Shown piece by piece: positions 1 to 8,124 of a stretch of 64,000 bases of DNA. Under the pieces are notes generated by a model that was not told the DNA's origin, did no database searches, and was given only the letters and a program-made list of their open reading frames with translations. The DNA is from Silvibacterium bohemicum (GTDB taxonomy: Bacteria; Acidobacteriota; Terriglobia; Terriglobales; Acidobacteriaceae): positions 780,231-844,230 of the forward strand of contig NZ_LBHJ01000012.1 of NCBI RefSeq assembly GCF_001006305.1, given 5' to 3'. The translations under genes and the position numbers were made by a program. Position 1 is the stretch's first letter. Each line of letters opens with the position of its first letter.

Positions 1-671
1 ACTGCCTCCGTCGTGCTGCCTGCAGGGCCGAAGGTGAAGGCAGCTTTAGGTACGCTCGCTGGCTGAGGAAAGAAATCATGCATAGATACCACGCCGGTCA
101 CGACTGGCTCCAGGGCGGCGGGAATGCTGGGGTCGCTCGCGTTCGCGATATGCATCACTCCTTTCACCTTGTAAGAGTGAATTTCACATCGGAATGCTTC
201 ACGGATGCTTGCTTCGGTGCCGGAGAAGTCGATCGTCGTCCGGTTCGCCGCAACTGAATTCACTTTGAATCCATGCAATTCGAGCCAGCCTGAAACCTTC
301 TCGATGTCTTCATCCGCTACGCCATAATGCAATGCGTAATCCTCGAGTGTCATCCACTGGTGGTAGTGCGGAGAACGCTTGTCAGTCACACTCTCGGCAT
401 ACTCGTTCAGCTCTTTTTCCTGAGCCTCCGATCGCTTTAGCAGCAGCTGCATATGTTCGAGCGGCTGGCTGTCCGGTACTTCGCCCATATCGTGTGCAGG
501 AGTCGCCGCCGGATGGATGTTCCCGGCCAAAGTAACACGGCTGGATTCATCAATCGCTGCAATCACTCTGGGTTGGATGGAACCGTTGGCCGCAGTTGCG
601 GCAAATAGCATTGAGGCTGTCGCCAGCGGCACTGACGATAGCAGCAGCAGAAATGTTTTCCAATTTCTCAC
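1..671 (-). CDS. Secreted S53-family (pro-kumamolisin/sedolisin) protease, N-terminal part
   Basis: The gene is open at the left edge, so only the first 223 codons are present. It starts at a GTG (671) preceded by a GGAG Shine-Dalgarno. A hydrophobic signal peptide (about residues 7-26, LLLLSSVPLATA core) is followed by the pro-kumamolisin activation domain. The signature is seen as RSPHYHQWMTLEDYALHYG, then a region matching the usual VxxWLxxxGF step (VSGWLELHGF), and an AFRCEIHSYKV segment. In this family the propeptide is removed autocatalytically outside the cell at acid pH, and a Ser-Glu-Asp triad then acts as endopeptidase. The catalytic domain would lie beyond base 1, so activity cannot be judged. 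Acidobacteria often carry many such proteins. Family assignment is confident; the substrate is unknown. Confidence 0.85.
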   Translation of the reverse strand, partial: MRNWKTFLLLLSSVPLATASMLFAATAANGSIQPRVIAAIDESSRVTLAGNIHPAATPAHDMGEVPDSQPLEHMQLLLKRSEAQEKELNEYAESVTDKRSPHYHQWMTLEDYALHYGVADEDIEKVSGWLELHGFKVNSVAANRTTIDFSGTEASIREAFRCEIHSYKVKGVMHIANASDPSIPAALEPVVTGVVSMHDFFPQPASVPKAAFTFGPAGSTTEA

Positions 672-865
672 GTGGGTATCTTCTCCTTGCAACTCTTGCC
701 GAATGAGGAAAGCTCAGGAACTGAAACATTCCGATGAATTAACAGGGCTTGTTAATCCATATTCCTAAAATCGCAATAAATATTTATCTCGATCGCGCTC
801 TTGGCCTGGTTTGATTTGGCCGACCGTTGACGGAATACTCTGCATCGCGAGACGATGGTCGGCCT

Positions 866-2215
866 ATGGATAAGCGGGAGTTTATCAAGACGTCGGCAGT
901 GGTTGCGGCCGGTTCGATGTTTTCACGTATTCTGAATGCGGAGCTTACACTGGCGGCGCATCGGACCAATTGGGCGGGGAATCTCGAGTACAGCACCGAT
1001 CACCTGTACCTGCCCGCGACCGTCGAGGAGACGCAGGCGAACGTCAAGGCCTGCGCGAAGATCAAGGCTTTGGGCGCGCGGCACTCCTTCAATCGGATCG
1101 CCGACAGCAAGGCTGCGCAAATCTCTCCAGTGCATCTCGATTCGATGGAGATCGACCAGGCCGCGCGCACGGTGACGGTCGGCGCTGGCGTGAAATATGG
1201 CCAGCTTGCTCCTTACCTCGACAGCCATGGATTTGCCCTGCACAATCTGGCCTCGCTGCCGCACGTGTCGGTGGCCGGAGCGTGCGCCACGGCGACACAT
1301 GGATCGGGGAGCAGGAACGGCAATCTGTCGACAGCCGTTGCAGGGATGGAGCTGGTTAGGGCCGATGGATCGCTAGTCTCGCTCTCGCGCAAGAAAGATG
1401 GAGCGAAGTTTGACGGGATGGTCGTCGGGCTCGGCGCGCTGGGCGTGCAGACCAAGGTGACCCTCGACCTGCTGCCTACATTTCAAGCCGCGCAGGTGGT
1501 CTATCAGGACCTCTCCTTCGACCGGCTGGAGACGCATCTGGAAGAAATCTTCGCGGCTGGATATAGCGTGAGCCTCTTCACCGACTGGCAAGATCATCGC
1601 GCGACGCAGGTGTGGATCAAGCGCAAGGTCGAGGGCGGCGCGGCAGGCGGCTGCCCCGGCGAGTTCTTCGGCGCCAAGCGGGCAACGGAGAAGCTGCATC
1701 CGATTACCGGCCACGACGCAACTCCCTGCACCGAGCAGATGGGAATTCCGGGCCCATGGTACGAGCGGCTGCCGCACTTCAAGATGGCATTCACGCCAAG
1801 CAGCGGGAACGAGATCCAGACCGAGTACTTCGTTCCGCGCGACAAAGGCTACGAGGCCATCCTGGCGGTGGAGCAGCTGAAAGACCGCATCACGCCGCAT
1901 CTCTTTGTGACCGAGCTGCGCACCATCGCTGCCGATGATCTGTGGATGAGCATGGCCTATCAGCGGCCGTCGATGGCCATCCACTTCACCTGGAAGCCGG
2001 AGGCGGAAGCGGTGCACGCCGTGCTGCCGCTGATCGAAAAGCAGCTGGCCCCGTTCGGGGCGCGTCCCCACTGGGCCAAGGTCTTCACCATGGATCCGGC
2101 AAGGATTCAAGGGCTATATCCGGAGATGGCAGAGTTCCAGGCGCTGATGAAGGAGTACGATCCGGCAGGGAAGTTCCGGAACGAGTTTCTGGATTTGAAC
2201 TTGTTTGGAGCTTGA
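866..2215 (+). CDS. FAD-linked oxidoreductase, alditol oxidase-like
   Basis: A 449-residue flavoprotein of the VAO/PCMH fold related to alditol (xylitol/sorbitol) oxidase and aldonolactone oxidases, which oxidise a polyol hydroxyl and reduce O2 to H2O2. The FAD-binding half contains GARHSFN (about residues 71-77); the His in this motif is the covalent 8-alpha-FAD site in AldO. The segment SVAGACATATHGSGSRNG is the pyrophosphate-binding stretch, and VGLGALGV follows. The C-terminal substrate domain ends with the usual YPEMAEFQALMKEYDPAGKFRNEF-type tail. The ATG at 866 is preferred over an in-frame TTG at 827 because it begins with KREFIKTS, a Tat-like but single-Arg motif, followed by a hydrophobic stretch. 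Export is therefore possible but uncertain. The gene stands alone and is followed by a hairpin terminator. The exact substrate is not determined. Confidence 0.82.
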   Translation: MDKREFIKTSAVVAAGSMFSRILNAELTLAAHRTNWAGNLEYSTDHLYLPATVEETQANVKACAKIKALGARHSFNRIADSKAAQISPVHLDSMEIDQAARTVTVGAGVKYGQLAPYLDSHGFALHNLASLPHVSVAGACATATHGSGSRNGNLSTAVAGMELVRADGSLVSLSRKKDGAKFDGMVVGLGALGVQTKVTLDLLPTFQAAQVVYQDLSFDRLETHLEEIFAAGYSVSLFTDWQDHRATQVWIKRKVEGGAAGGCPGEFFGAKRATEKLHPITGHDATPCTEQMGIPGPWYERLPHFKMAFTPSSGNEIQTEYFVPRDKGYEAILAVEQLKDRITPHLFVTELRTIAADDLWMSMAYQRPSMAIHFTWKPEAEAVHAVLPLIEKQLAPFGARPHWAKVFTMDPARIQGLYPEMAEFQALMKEYDPAGKFRNEFLDLNLFGA

Positions 2216-2264
2216 AGTTTCTCTGAACCTCTCTTTCGTAATCTTTTTCACGAGGAAGCCAGGA

Positions 2265-2288
2265 AAGATGGGCATATCTGCCCATCTT
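2265..2288 (+). terminator. Hairpin terminator after the FAD oxidase
   Basis: Perfect 10-bp stem AAGATGGGCA / TGCCCATCTT with a 4-base loop, 50 bases past the oxidase stop. The T-tract is weak (cttgccgtt), so termination strength is uncertain. Confidence 0.6.
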
Positions 2289-2524
2289 CTTGCCGTTATT
2301 ACCCGCGTTCCCCATTGGATACAGGCTTGACGGATATTTCACAGATTGGGCATTGACGCCGGACCGGGGCGGGACTACTCTGAGCCCATCGTTACCCTAC
2401 GGCGCAACGACGGGATTCAGCACTACCGCAGCAGGCCACCCGCTGCGACCAGCCTTTCCGGGCCGGTTTCCGATTTTCCTGTCACGTGCCGCTACCCTCT
2501 CATTCAACTGCATCCAAATTTGGT

Positions 2525-3574
2525 ATGGCCCGCGAGGGCTTTATCCGGAGGTATATTCCCAGTTTGACCAAAAAAACGCTGGACATCACGCCGAATCTTG
2601 AGCCCCTTTTCGGGACCCGCGATGAAAACCTCAGGCTCATGGAAGACATGCTCCATGTGCGCATCGATTTGCAGTCAGATGCCGTTTTGGTGGAAGGTTC
2701 GCCGCAGAATATCGCGCGGGTGGAGCGAATCTTCGCGGATTATGAGGCGCTTCGTAAGGCGGGCGGCTGCCCGCAAAACGGCGAGTTGAATGGAATGCTG
2801 CGGCTGGTGGTCGCCGACCCTGCGGTTTCGCTTCGGTCGGTGGCAGAGAGCGGCAAGCAGCGCTCGGCCGGCATCAAGCGGATGGTGCAGCCGCGGTCGC
2901 TCAATCAACGGCGTTATGTCGAAGCCATCGAGCAGATGGACATGGTCTTCGGCATCGGGCCGGCGGGCACAGGCAAGACTTATCTGGCTGTAGCCATGGC
3001 GGCTGCGGCGCTCCTGGCCAAGAAGGCTGGCCGCATCGTTCTGGTTCGTCCGGCGGTCGAAGCAGGCGAGCGGCTGGGGTTTCTGCCGGGTAGTCTGCAG
3101 GAAAAGGTCGATCCCTACTTGCGGCCTCTCTATGACGCGCTGTACGACTTGCTCGAGCCGGAAAAGGTCGACCGGATGCTCGAAAAGAACATCATCGAGG
3201 TGGCCCCGCTGGCATTCATGCGCGGCCGCACGCTGAACGATGCTTTCGTCATCATGGATGAAGCACAGAACACCACCAGCGAGCAGATGAAGATGTTCCT
3301 GACCCGGCTGGGCAACAACTCCAAGGCGGTAATCACGGGCGACGTGACCCAGATCGATCTTCCCAATCCGCGCAAGTCGGGGCTGATCGAGGCCATGTCC
3401 GTTCTGGAGGGAGTGGACGGCATCGGCTTTGTTCACTTCGAAAGCGGCGATGTGGTGCGGCACCAGCTCGTGCAGCGGATCATTCAGGCCTACGACAATT
3501 TCGGCCGCCAACAGCCGGAACTGCCACTGCGCATGGGTGAGAGCGAGGGCAAGGGTGCTTCGAAACCCCAGTAA
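2525..3574 (+). CDS. phoH: PhoH-like ATPase
   Basis: A 349-residue PhoH-family protein: a P-loop ATPase with an N-terminal KH-like/PhoH-associated region, linked to RNA metabolism and ribosome maturation. Walker A is GPAGTGKT (about 145-152), Walker B is VIMDEAQN, and [10 protein letters not shown] is the family's conserved downstream motif. The N-terminal [18 protein letters not shown] is also typical. It lies directly upstream of ybeY, the usual partner, and begins the phoH-ybeY-corC-era block. Three starts are possible: GTG 2486, ATG 2525, and a TTG at 2564 that alone has a clear GGAGG (2547-2551). ATG 2525 is given here, but the TTG is a serious alternative. A strong terminator separates the gene from ybeY. 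Confidence 0.93.
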   Translation: MAREGFIRRYIPSLTKKTLDITPNLEPLFGTRDENLRLMEDMLHVRIDLQSDAVLVEGSPQNIARVERIFADYEALRKAGGCPQNGELNGMLRLVVADPAVSLRSVAESGKQRSAGIKRMVQPRSLNQRRYVEAIEQMDMVFGIGPAGTGKTYLAVAMAAAALLAKKAGRIVLVRPAVEAGERLGFLPGSLQEKVDPYLRPLYDALYDLLEPEKVDRMLEKNIIEVAPLAFMRGRTLNDAFVIMDEAQNTTSEQMKMFLTRLGNNSKAVITGDVTQIDLPNPRKSGLIEAMSVLEGVDGIGFVHFESGDVVRHQLVQRIIQAYDNFGRQQPELPLRMGESEGKGASKPQ

Positions 3575-3600
3575 TCAGGCCGGTATTTGGGATACGATCA

Positions 3601-3631
3601 AAAGGAGGGCCGTCGGCCCTCCTTTGTTTTT
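3601..3631 (+). terminator. Rho-independent terminator between phoH and ybeY
   Basis: An 11-bp perfect stem (3601-3611 with 3615-3625) closes a 3-base loop and is followed by gtttttg. It ends only 18 bases before the ybeY start, so ybeY-corC-era would depend on read-through or on a promoter inside this short gap. Confidence 0.85.
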
Positions 3632-3648
3632 GTACCGCAATCTCAATC

Positions 3649-4188
3649 ATGATCATGATCGAAGCTGCCATCGGGGAGCAATTCGGGCGCGCCACTCTGA
3701 GCAAGAGGCGGCTGACGCAATTTCTCGCCTCGGCCAGAACGGCCGCTCCGCTATCGGGCTCGGTTTCCGTGCTGCTTACCGGCGATGAAGAGATTCGCAG
3801 GCTCAACCGCGAGTTTCGCCACAAAGACAAATCCACCGACGTGCTGTCTTTTCCGGCCATGGAAATAGGCGGAAGGACGAAGATAGCCGGCGACCTGGCC
3901 ATCTCCGTTGAAACGGCGGCGCGCGAAGCGAAAACACGGGGGCACGAGCTGATGGTCGAGCTTGAAACGCTGGTGCTGCATGGCGTGCTGCATCTGGCCG
4001 GCTACGACCACGAGACCGATGCCGGAGAGATGGCGCGCAAGGAAGAGACGCTGCGCCGCAAGCTGGGATTGTCGCAAGGACTGATTGCCAGAGCCGCCGC
4101 TAGCGGCGTCAAGAGTGTGACGCGAGCGAAGAAGGCTGCAAAGAAAGTGCCGCTAAAGGCTGCAGCAAAACGGGGGCGCACGCGATGA
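3649..4188 (+). CDS. ybeY: Endoribonuclease / rRNA maturation factor YbeY
   Basis: A 179-residue UPF0054 metalloprotein that takes part in 16S rRNA 3'-end maturation and late ribosome quality control. The zinc-binding signature is present as HGVLHLAGYDH, preceded by TDVLSFP and by LNREFRHKD, both family hallmarks. After about residue 140 the chain carries a Lys/Arg/Ala-rich tail (TRAKKAAKKVPLKAAAKRGR) beyond the usual length of about 150 residues; such tails could add RNA contact, which is inference. Two consecutive ATGs (3649, 3655) lack a clear Shine-Dalgarno, so the start is uncertain by two codons. The stop overlaps the start of corC by 4 bases (ATGA), indicating translational coupling. 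Confidence 0.95.
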   Translation: MIMIEAAIGEQFGRATLSKRRLTQFLASARTAAPLSGSVSVLLTGDEEIRRLNREFRHKDKSTDVLSFPAMEIGGRTKIAGDLAISVETAAREAKTRGHELMVELETLVLHGVLHLAGYDHETDAGEMARKEETLRRKLGLSQGLIARAAASGVKSVTRAKKAAKKVPLKAAAKRGRTR

Positions 4189-5465
4189 CCCTGACCGCCG
4201 CCATCCCTATCGTCATTCTCCTCATTGTCCTCACGCTGGCCTCGTACGTGGACCGGCTGTATTCGGAGATGGGCAAGTTTCTGGCGCGGGAGTTCCAGGA
4301 GAATATCGATGCCTGGGAGCAGCATGTCGAGCCCAAGCTGCGTCTGGAACGCGATCATGTTGCGTTGTCGGCGGCGATTCTCTCGCAGCTCGCGCTCGCC
4401 GGGCTGACGCTGCTCTTCGGAATGCTGCTCTTCGACCGCACTCCTGCGGACCGGCCGACAGCTCCGGAAGTCGCTCAGGTGGTGCTAGGTGTAATCCTGG
4501 TGATCCTGCTCTTCAACCAGTTTCTGCCCTTCGTCTTTTTCACGCGGACGCAGGGACTTTGGATCATCCGCTGGCGCAGGTTCCTGCAGTTTCTCTTCTA
4601 TCTCATGATGCCCATCACGCTGTTTCTGGGCTTTCTGCTTTCTGTCGCTTCGCTGGCCGAGGCTCCTGCGAAAAAGGAGGAAGAGGCGACGACGGAGGCG
4701 GTGGAAGCGCTGCTCGAGGCAGGCGAAGAAGAAGGCATCCTGGAGGAGAGCGACCGTGAGCTAGTGCGCTCCGCAGTGGAGTTCGGCGACAAGGTGGTGC
4801 GTGAGGTGATGACGCCACGTCCGGAGATCTTCGCCGTGCCCGGCAACACCACCATCGAGGAGTTTCTGCACCTGCTGCGGAGCGAAGTCTATTCGCGGGT
4901 TCCGGTCTTCGAAGGCACGCTGGATCAGATCGCAGGCATCGCCTTCGCACACGACCTCTTGCACATCCGGGACGTTGACGCGCGCACGCAGATGGTCTCC
5001 AGCATCCAGAGACAGGCGACCTTTGTGCCCGAGACGAAAAAAGTGAACGAGCTGCTGCGCGAGATGCAACGCGAGAAGCAGCACATGCGCATCGTGATCG
5101 ACGAGTACGGCGGCGTGGCCGGCCTGGTGACCATCGAAGATCTGCTCGAAGAGCTGGTGGGCACCATTCGCGATGAGCACGATGACGACGCCGACGGCGT
5201 ACTCCGGGAGCCGGATGGTTCGTGGGCCGTGCCGGGTAATCTGGAGATCGAGCGGCTGGAAGAACTGCTCGGCGGAGAGACCGAAATGCCCGAAGACTAT
5301 GAGGCCACTACAGTGGCAGGATTGGTGAGCGAGACAGCGGGGCGTATTCCGCAGGCAGGCGAGGTGGTCGAGGAGTATGGATTGCGCTTCGAGATCCTTG
5401 CCTCGACAGACCGCCGCATCGAGCGGCTGAGAGTTTCACGGTTAGAAGAAAGTAGTGAGCGATAA
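4185..5465 (+). CDS. corC: CorC/HlyC-family CBS-domain membrane protein
   Basis: A 426-residue protein of the HlyC/CorC family, associated with Mg/Co efflux or magnesium homeostasis. The N-terminal third has three or four hydrophobic segments (about 5-20, 66-84, 98-118, 132-155) forming a divergent membrane domain. An acidic linker (KKEEEATTEAVEALLEAGEEEG) leads to the cytosolic part. This contains two CBS motifs, around VREVMTPRPEIFAVP and ATFVPETKKVNELLREM with VIDEYGGVAGLVTIEDLLEE, and a C-terminal CorC_HlyC transporter-associated domain (SWAVPGNLEIERLEELL). It overlaps ybeY by 4 bases and abuts era, matching the common ybeY-corC-era order. Transport function is inferred from the family. 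Confidence 0.9.
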   Translation: MTLTAAIPIVILLIVLTLASYVDRLYSEMGKFLAREFQENIDAWEQHVEPKLRLERDHVALSAAILSQLALAGLTLLFGMLLFDRTPADRPTAPEVAQVVLGVILVILLFNQFLPFVFFTRTQGLWIIRWRRFLQFLFYLMMPITLFLGFLLSVASLAEAPAKKEEEATTEAVEALLEAGEEEGILEESDRELVRSAVEFGDKVVREVMTPRPEIFAVPGNTTIEEFLHLLRSEVYSRVPVFEGTLDQIAGIAFAHDLLHIRDVDARTQMVSSIQRQATFVPETKKVNELLREMQREKQHMRIVIDEYGGVAGLVTIEDLLEELVGTIRDEHDDDADGVLREPDGSWAVPGNLEIERLEELLGGETEMPEDYEATTVAGLVSETAGRIPQAGEVVEEYGLRFEILASTDRRIERLRVSRLEESSER

Positions 5466-6650
5466 ATGAAGTTTCGATCTGGATTTGTATCGATTATCGG
5501 GCGTCCGAACGCGGGGAAGTCGACGCTGATGAATGCCCTGGTGGGCGAGAAGGTGGCCATCGTAACGGCCAAGCCGCAGACCACGCGCACGCGCATCAAC
5601 GGTATCCTCGAGGTGCCTTCGCGCAAAGGCAAGCATCCGGGGGCGCAGATTGTTTTCGTCGACACGCCAGGTGTGCACAAGCCCAATTCAACCCTCGACA
5701 AGCGGATGATGCAGGAGGTCCACGACGCTCTGGAGACACGCGACGCAGTGCTGCTGCTGGTCGATGCAACCCGTCGCCTGGAGCTGCCCGGAACGAGTGC
5801 AGAGGCGCCGGAAGCCTCCCCGCATTTTTCCGATAAAGAGTCGTCCGATAAAGATGCTTCCGATAAAGATTTGTCCCAAGCAGATGTGGCCGAAGGAGAT
5901 TTGCCCGCCTCAGATACGCCCGAGACATTAGTGCTGCCCGCGAAGCAATCGAAGAAACGCGACACCAAAGCGGAAAGTGAAGATGCGTTTGTCTTCGACC
6001 TGCTGCGCAAGCTCGATTGCCCGGTCTTCCTGTTGATCAACAAGATCGACCTCATCGAGCGCGCCAAGCTGCTGCCGCTGATTCAGCAGCTTTCCTCGCT
6101 GCATTCGTTTGCCGAAGTGATTCCCATCTCGGCGCGAAAGCATGACGGGCTGGAGCGGTTGATGGAGAAGCTGGTCGAGGTGCTTCCCGAGGGGCAGCGA
6201 TATTTTCCGAAGGAACAGTTCACCGACCAGCCCGAGCGGTTTCTGGTAGCGGAATTGATTCGCGAAAAGATCCTCACCGAGACCGGTGAAGAGGTTCCAT
6301 ACGCATCGGCAGTGGTGATCGAGCGCTTCGAAGAGCCGCGGCCACCCTCGAAGAAACCGAAGCCTGACGAAAAGCTTCCGCTGACCAAGATTGCCGCTGC
6401 GATCTACTGCGAGCGGCAGGGGCAGAAGGCGATCCTGATCGGCAAGGGCGGCAGCAAGCTGAAAGCGATCGGCACGGCGGCGCGCAGAGAGATCGAATCG
6501 CTGCTGGGAACGCGGGTTTTTCTGGAGCTACATGTGATCGTGAAAGAAAACTGGCGGGAATCGCAGGGGTTCGTCGAGTCGCTAGACTGGCGTCGTCAGG
6601 TGGAGGAGCTTACCCCTGTGGAGCCCTTGAAAGAGGAAGAACAAAAGTAG
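5466..6650 (+). CDS. era: GTPase Era with internal low-complexity insertion
   Basis: Era binds the 3' end of 16S rRNA and assists 30S assembly. G1 is GRPNAGKST (about 12-20), G2 lies around TTRTRI, G3 is DTPG (66-69), G4 is NKID (192-195) and G5 is ISARKHDG. The C-terminal KH domain has ILIGKGGSKLKAIGTAARREI. At 394 residues it is about 90 longer than usual Era. Most of the excess sits between G3 and G4 (about residues 103-173), after strand LLLVDAT, in an acidic Ser/Asp-rich stretch built on a 15-bp repeat. A second small excess (RPPSKKPKPDEKLP) precedes the KH core. All GTPase motifs are intact, so the protein should be active. It abuts corC and is the last gene of the block. Confidence 0.95.
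   Translation: MKFRSGFVSIIGRPNAGKSTLMNALVGEKVAIVTAKPQTTRTRINGILEVPSRKGKHPGAQIVFVDTPGVHKPNSTLDKRMMQEVHDALETRDAVLLLVDATRRLELPGTSAEAPEASPHFSDKESSDKDASDKDLSQADVAEGDLPASDTPETLVLPAKQSKKRDTKAESEDAFVFDLLRKLDCPVFLLINKIDLIERAKLLPLIQQLSSLHSFAEVIPISARKHDGLERLMEKLVEVLPEGQRYFPKEQFTDQPERFLVAELIREKILTETGEEVPYASAVVIERFEEPRPPSKKPKPDEKLPLTKIAAAIYCERQGQKAILIGKGGSKLKAIGTAARREIESLLGTRVFLELHVIVKENWRESQGFVESLDWRRQVEELTPVEPLKEEEQK
5829..5933 (+). repeat. 15-bp minisatellite inside era
   Basis: Seven in-register 15-bp units encode SDKES, SDKDA, SDKDL, SQADV, AEGDL, PASDT and PETLV. The first three units are nearly identical at DNA level (tccgataaaga core); later units decay. The unit is a multiple of three, so copy changes keep the era frame. 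Confidence 0.85.
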
Positions 6651-6687
6651 ATTTTTTTTAGTACATCGCCAGCACCTGGGCTGTTAT

Positions 6688-6713
6688 CCCACATCTCAAA
6701 AGCGAGATGTGGG
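6688..6713. terminator. Hairpin between convergent era and ntrX
   Basis: Perfect 10-bp stem CCCACATCTC / GAGATGTGGG with a 6-base loop between two convergent genes. There is no T-tract on either side. It may end transcription from both sides or may be a dispersed palindromic unit. Confidence 0.5.
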
Positions 6714-6732
6714 GCACCCGGCGGGGCGGATC

Positions 6733-6768
6733 GCGGCGCTGAAAGCGCGATTCGCTGAACGCGCAGTC
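6733..6768. repeat. 34-bp dispersed repeat, copy 1
   Basis: Copy of an ungapped 34-base motif (consensus begins GGCGCYGAARGCGC and ends ACGCGCAGTC), also found near 31091 and 50611. The GGCGC..GAA..GCGC core can fold into a small hairpin. This copy ends against the ntrX stop codon. Confidence 0.6.
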
Positions 6769-8124
6769 CTATTCTCGAACCACAATCCCCAGCGTCTTCA
6801 TCTTCCGATACAAATGACTGCGCTCCAGTCCCAATGACTCGGCCGCACGGCTCATGTTGCCGTGGCACTCGTCCACCTTCTTCAGGATGTACTCACGTTC
6901 ATACGCTTCTCTGGCGTGCTGCAGCGTGCTGAAATCCTCGCTGCGTCGGCTGCTGGTGCGATGCACCAGCATGGGCAGATGGCGGCGCTCGATGCGGTTG
7001 GTCTGCGGGTTGAGGATGAGCACGCGCTCGAGAATATTCTTGAGCTCGCGCACGTTTCCCGGCCAGTGATATTGCTTGAGCAGGTCGAGCGCGTCGTCGC
7101 CGATCTCGATGCGCGGCCTGCCGTATTCGCGTCCAAAGCTACGCAGGAATTCGCGGGAGAGCGAAGGGATGTCCTCCTTGCGCTCGCGCAGGGGCGGCAC
7201 GAAGAACGGAATCACGTTGAGGCGGTAGAAGAGATCTTCGCGGAAGTTGCCCTTGGCAATCTCCTCTTCCAGATTCTTATTGGTCGCCGCGATCACGCGC
7301 ACGTCAACGCTGATGGGCTGAGTCGCGCCTACCGGCACGAAGCTCTGCTCGTCGAGGGCGCGCAGAACTTTGGCCTGAGTCTTCAGGCTCATGTCGCCGA
7401 CCTCGTCGAGGAAGAGTGTTCCCCCATTGGCTCGCTCGAAGGTGCCACGCTTTTCGGCCGGCCCGCCGGGGATGGCGCTATTGCGGTAGCCGAAGAGCTC
7501 GCTCTCGATGAAGTCCTCGGGAATGGCCGCGCAGTTGAGCTCGATGAAGACTCGCTCCTTGCGCGCGCTTTCCGCGTGGATGGAGCGCGCGATAAGCTCC
7601 TTGCCGCAGCCGGATTCTCCGAAGATGAGCACGCGGCCGTTGGTGGGGGCCATGAGCTTGATCTGCTGGCGCAGCGCCTTCGCCGGGATGCTTTCGCCGG
7701 TGATGGTGGTTTCGAGAGCGAACTGGCGGCGGAATTCGAGGTTTTCGTTGCGCAGCCGGCGGGATTCGATGGCGTTCTTGACCACGATCAGCGTGCGCTC
7801 GAGCGAGAGCGGCTTCTCCAAAAAATCGAATGCCCCAAGCTTGGTGGCGCGCACCGCCGTCTCGATGGTGGCGTGGCCGGAGATGACGATGACCTCGGGC
7901 TTGTTCTCGGTTTCGAGCGAGCGCACATCGCTCAGCACATCGAGCCCGTCGCGATCCGGCAGCCAGATGTCGAGCAGCATGACGTCGTAAGTTGCGTCGC
8001 GCAGCAGAACAATAGCCTCGGCCCCGCTGGGGGTGCTCGAGACGGAGTAGCCTTCCTCGCGAAGGATCTCTTCGAGCGATTCGCGAATTTCGTTTTCGTC
8101 ATCGACGACGAGGATATGGTTCAT
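6769..8124 (-). CDS. ntrX: NtrX-type response regulator (AAA+ / Fis HTH)
   Basis: A 451-residue regulator with a receiver domain (DDE near 8-10, phospho-acceptor Asp in VMLLDIWLPD, Lys in FLEKPLS), a sigma54-type AAA+ domain and a C-terminal Fis-like helix-turn-helix (NMSRAAESLGLERSHLYRKM). Walker A is GESGCGKE and Walker B is GGTLFLDEVGDMS. The GAFTGA loop that contacts sigma54 in classical NtrC proteins is absent: between ELFGY and KRGTFERANGG the sequence reads RNSAIPGGPAE. NtrX proteins of alphaproteobacteria likewise lack a canonical GAFTGA, which supports an NtrX rather than NtrC call and suggests action through sigma70 or as a repressor. The start overlaps the ntrY stop by 4 bases, giving a kinase-regulator operon. 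Confidence 0.9.
   Translation of the reverse strand: MNHILVVDDENEIRESLEEILREEGYSVSSTPSGAEAIVLLRDATYDVMLLDIWLPDRDGLDVLSDVRSLETENKPEVIVISGHATIETAVRATKLGAFDFLEKPLSLERTLIVVKNAIESRRLRNENLEFRRQFALETTITGESIPAKALRQQIKLMAPTNGRVLIFGESGCGKELIARSIHAESARKERVFIELNCAAIPEDFIESELFGYRNSAIPGGPAEKRGTFERANGGTLFLDEVGDMSLKTQAKVLRALDEQSFVPVGATQPISVDVRVIAATNKNLEEEIAKGNFREDLFYRLNVIPFFVPPLRERKEDIPSLSREFLRSFGREYGRPRIEIGDDALDLLKQYHWPGNVRELKNILERVLILNPQTNRIERRHLPMLVHRTSSRRSEDFSTLQHAREAYEREYILKKVDECHGNMSRAAESLGLERSHLYRKMKTLGIVVRE

Noticed and set aside
827..865. Upstream TTG start for the FAD oxidase
   Set aside because: No Shine-Dalgarno, and ATG 866 starts directly at the KREFIKTS export-like motif.
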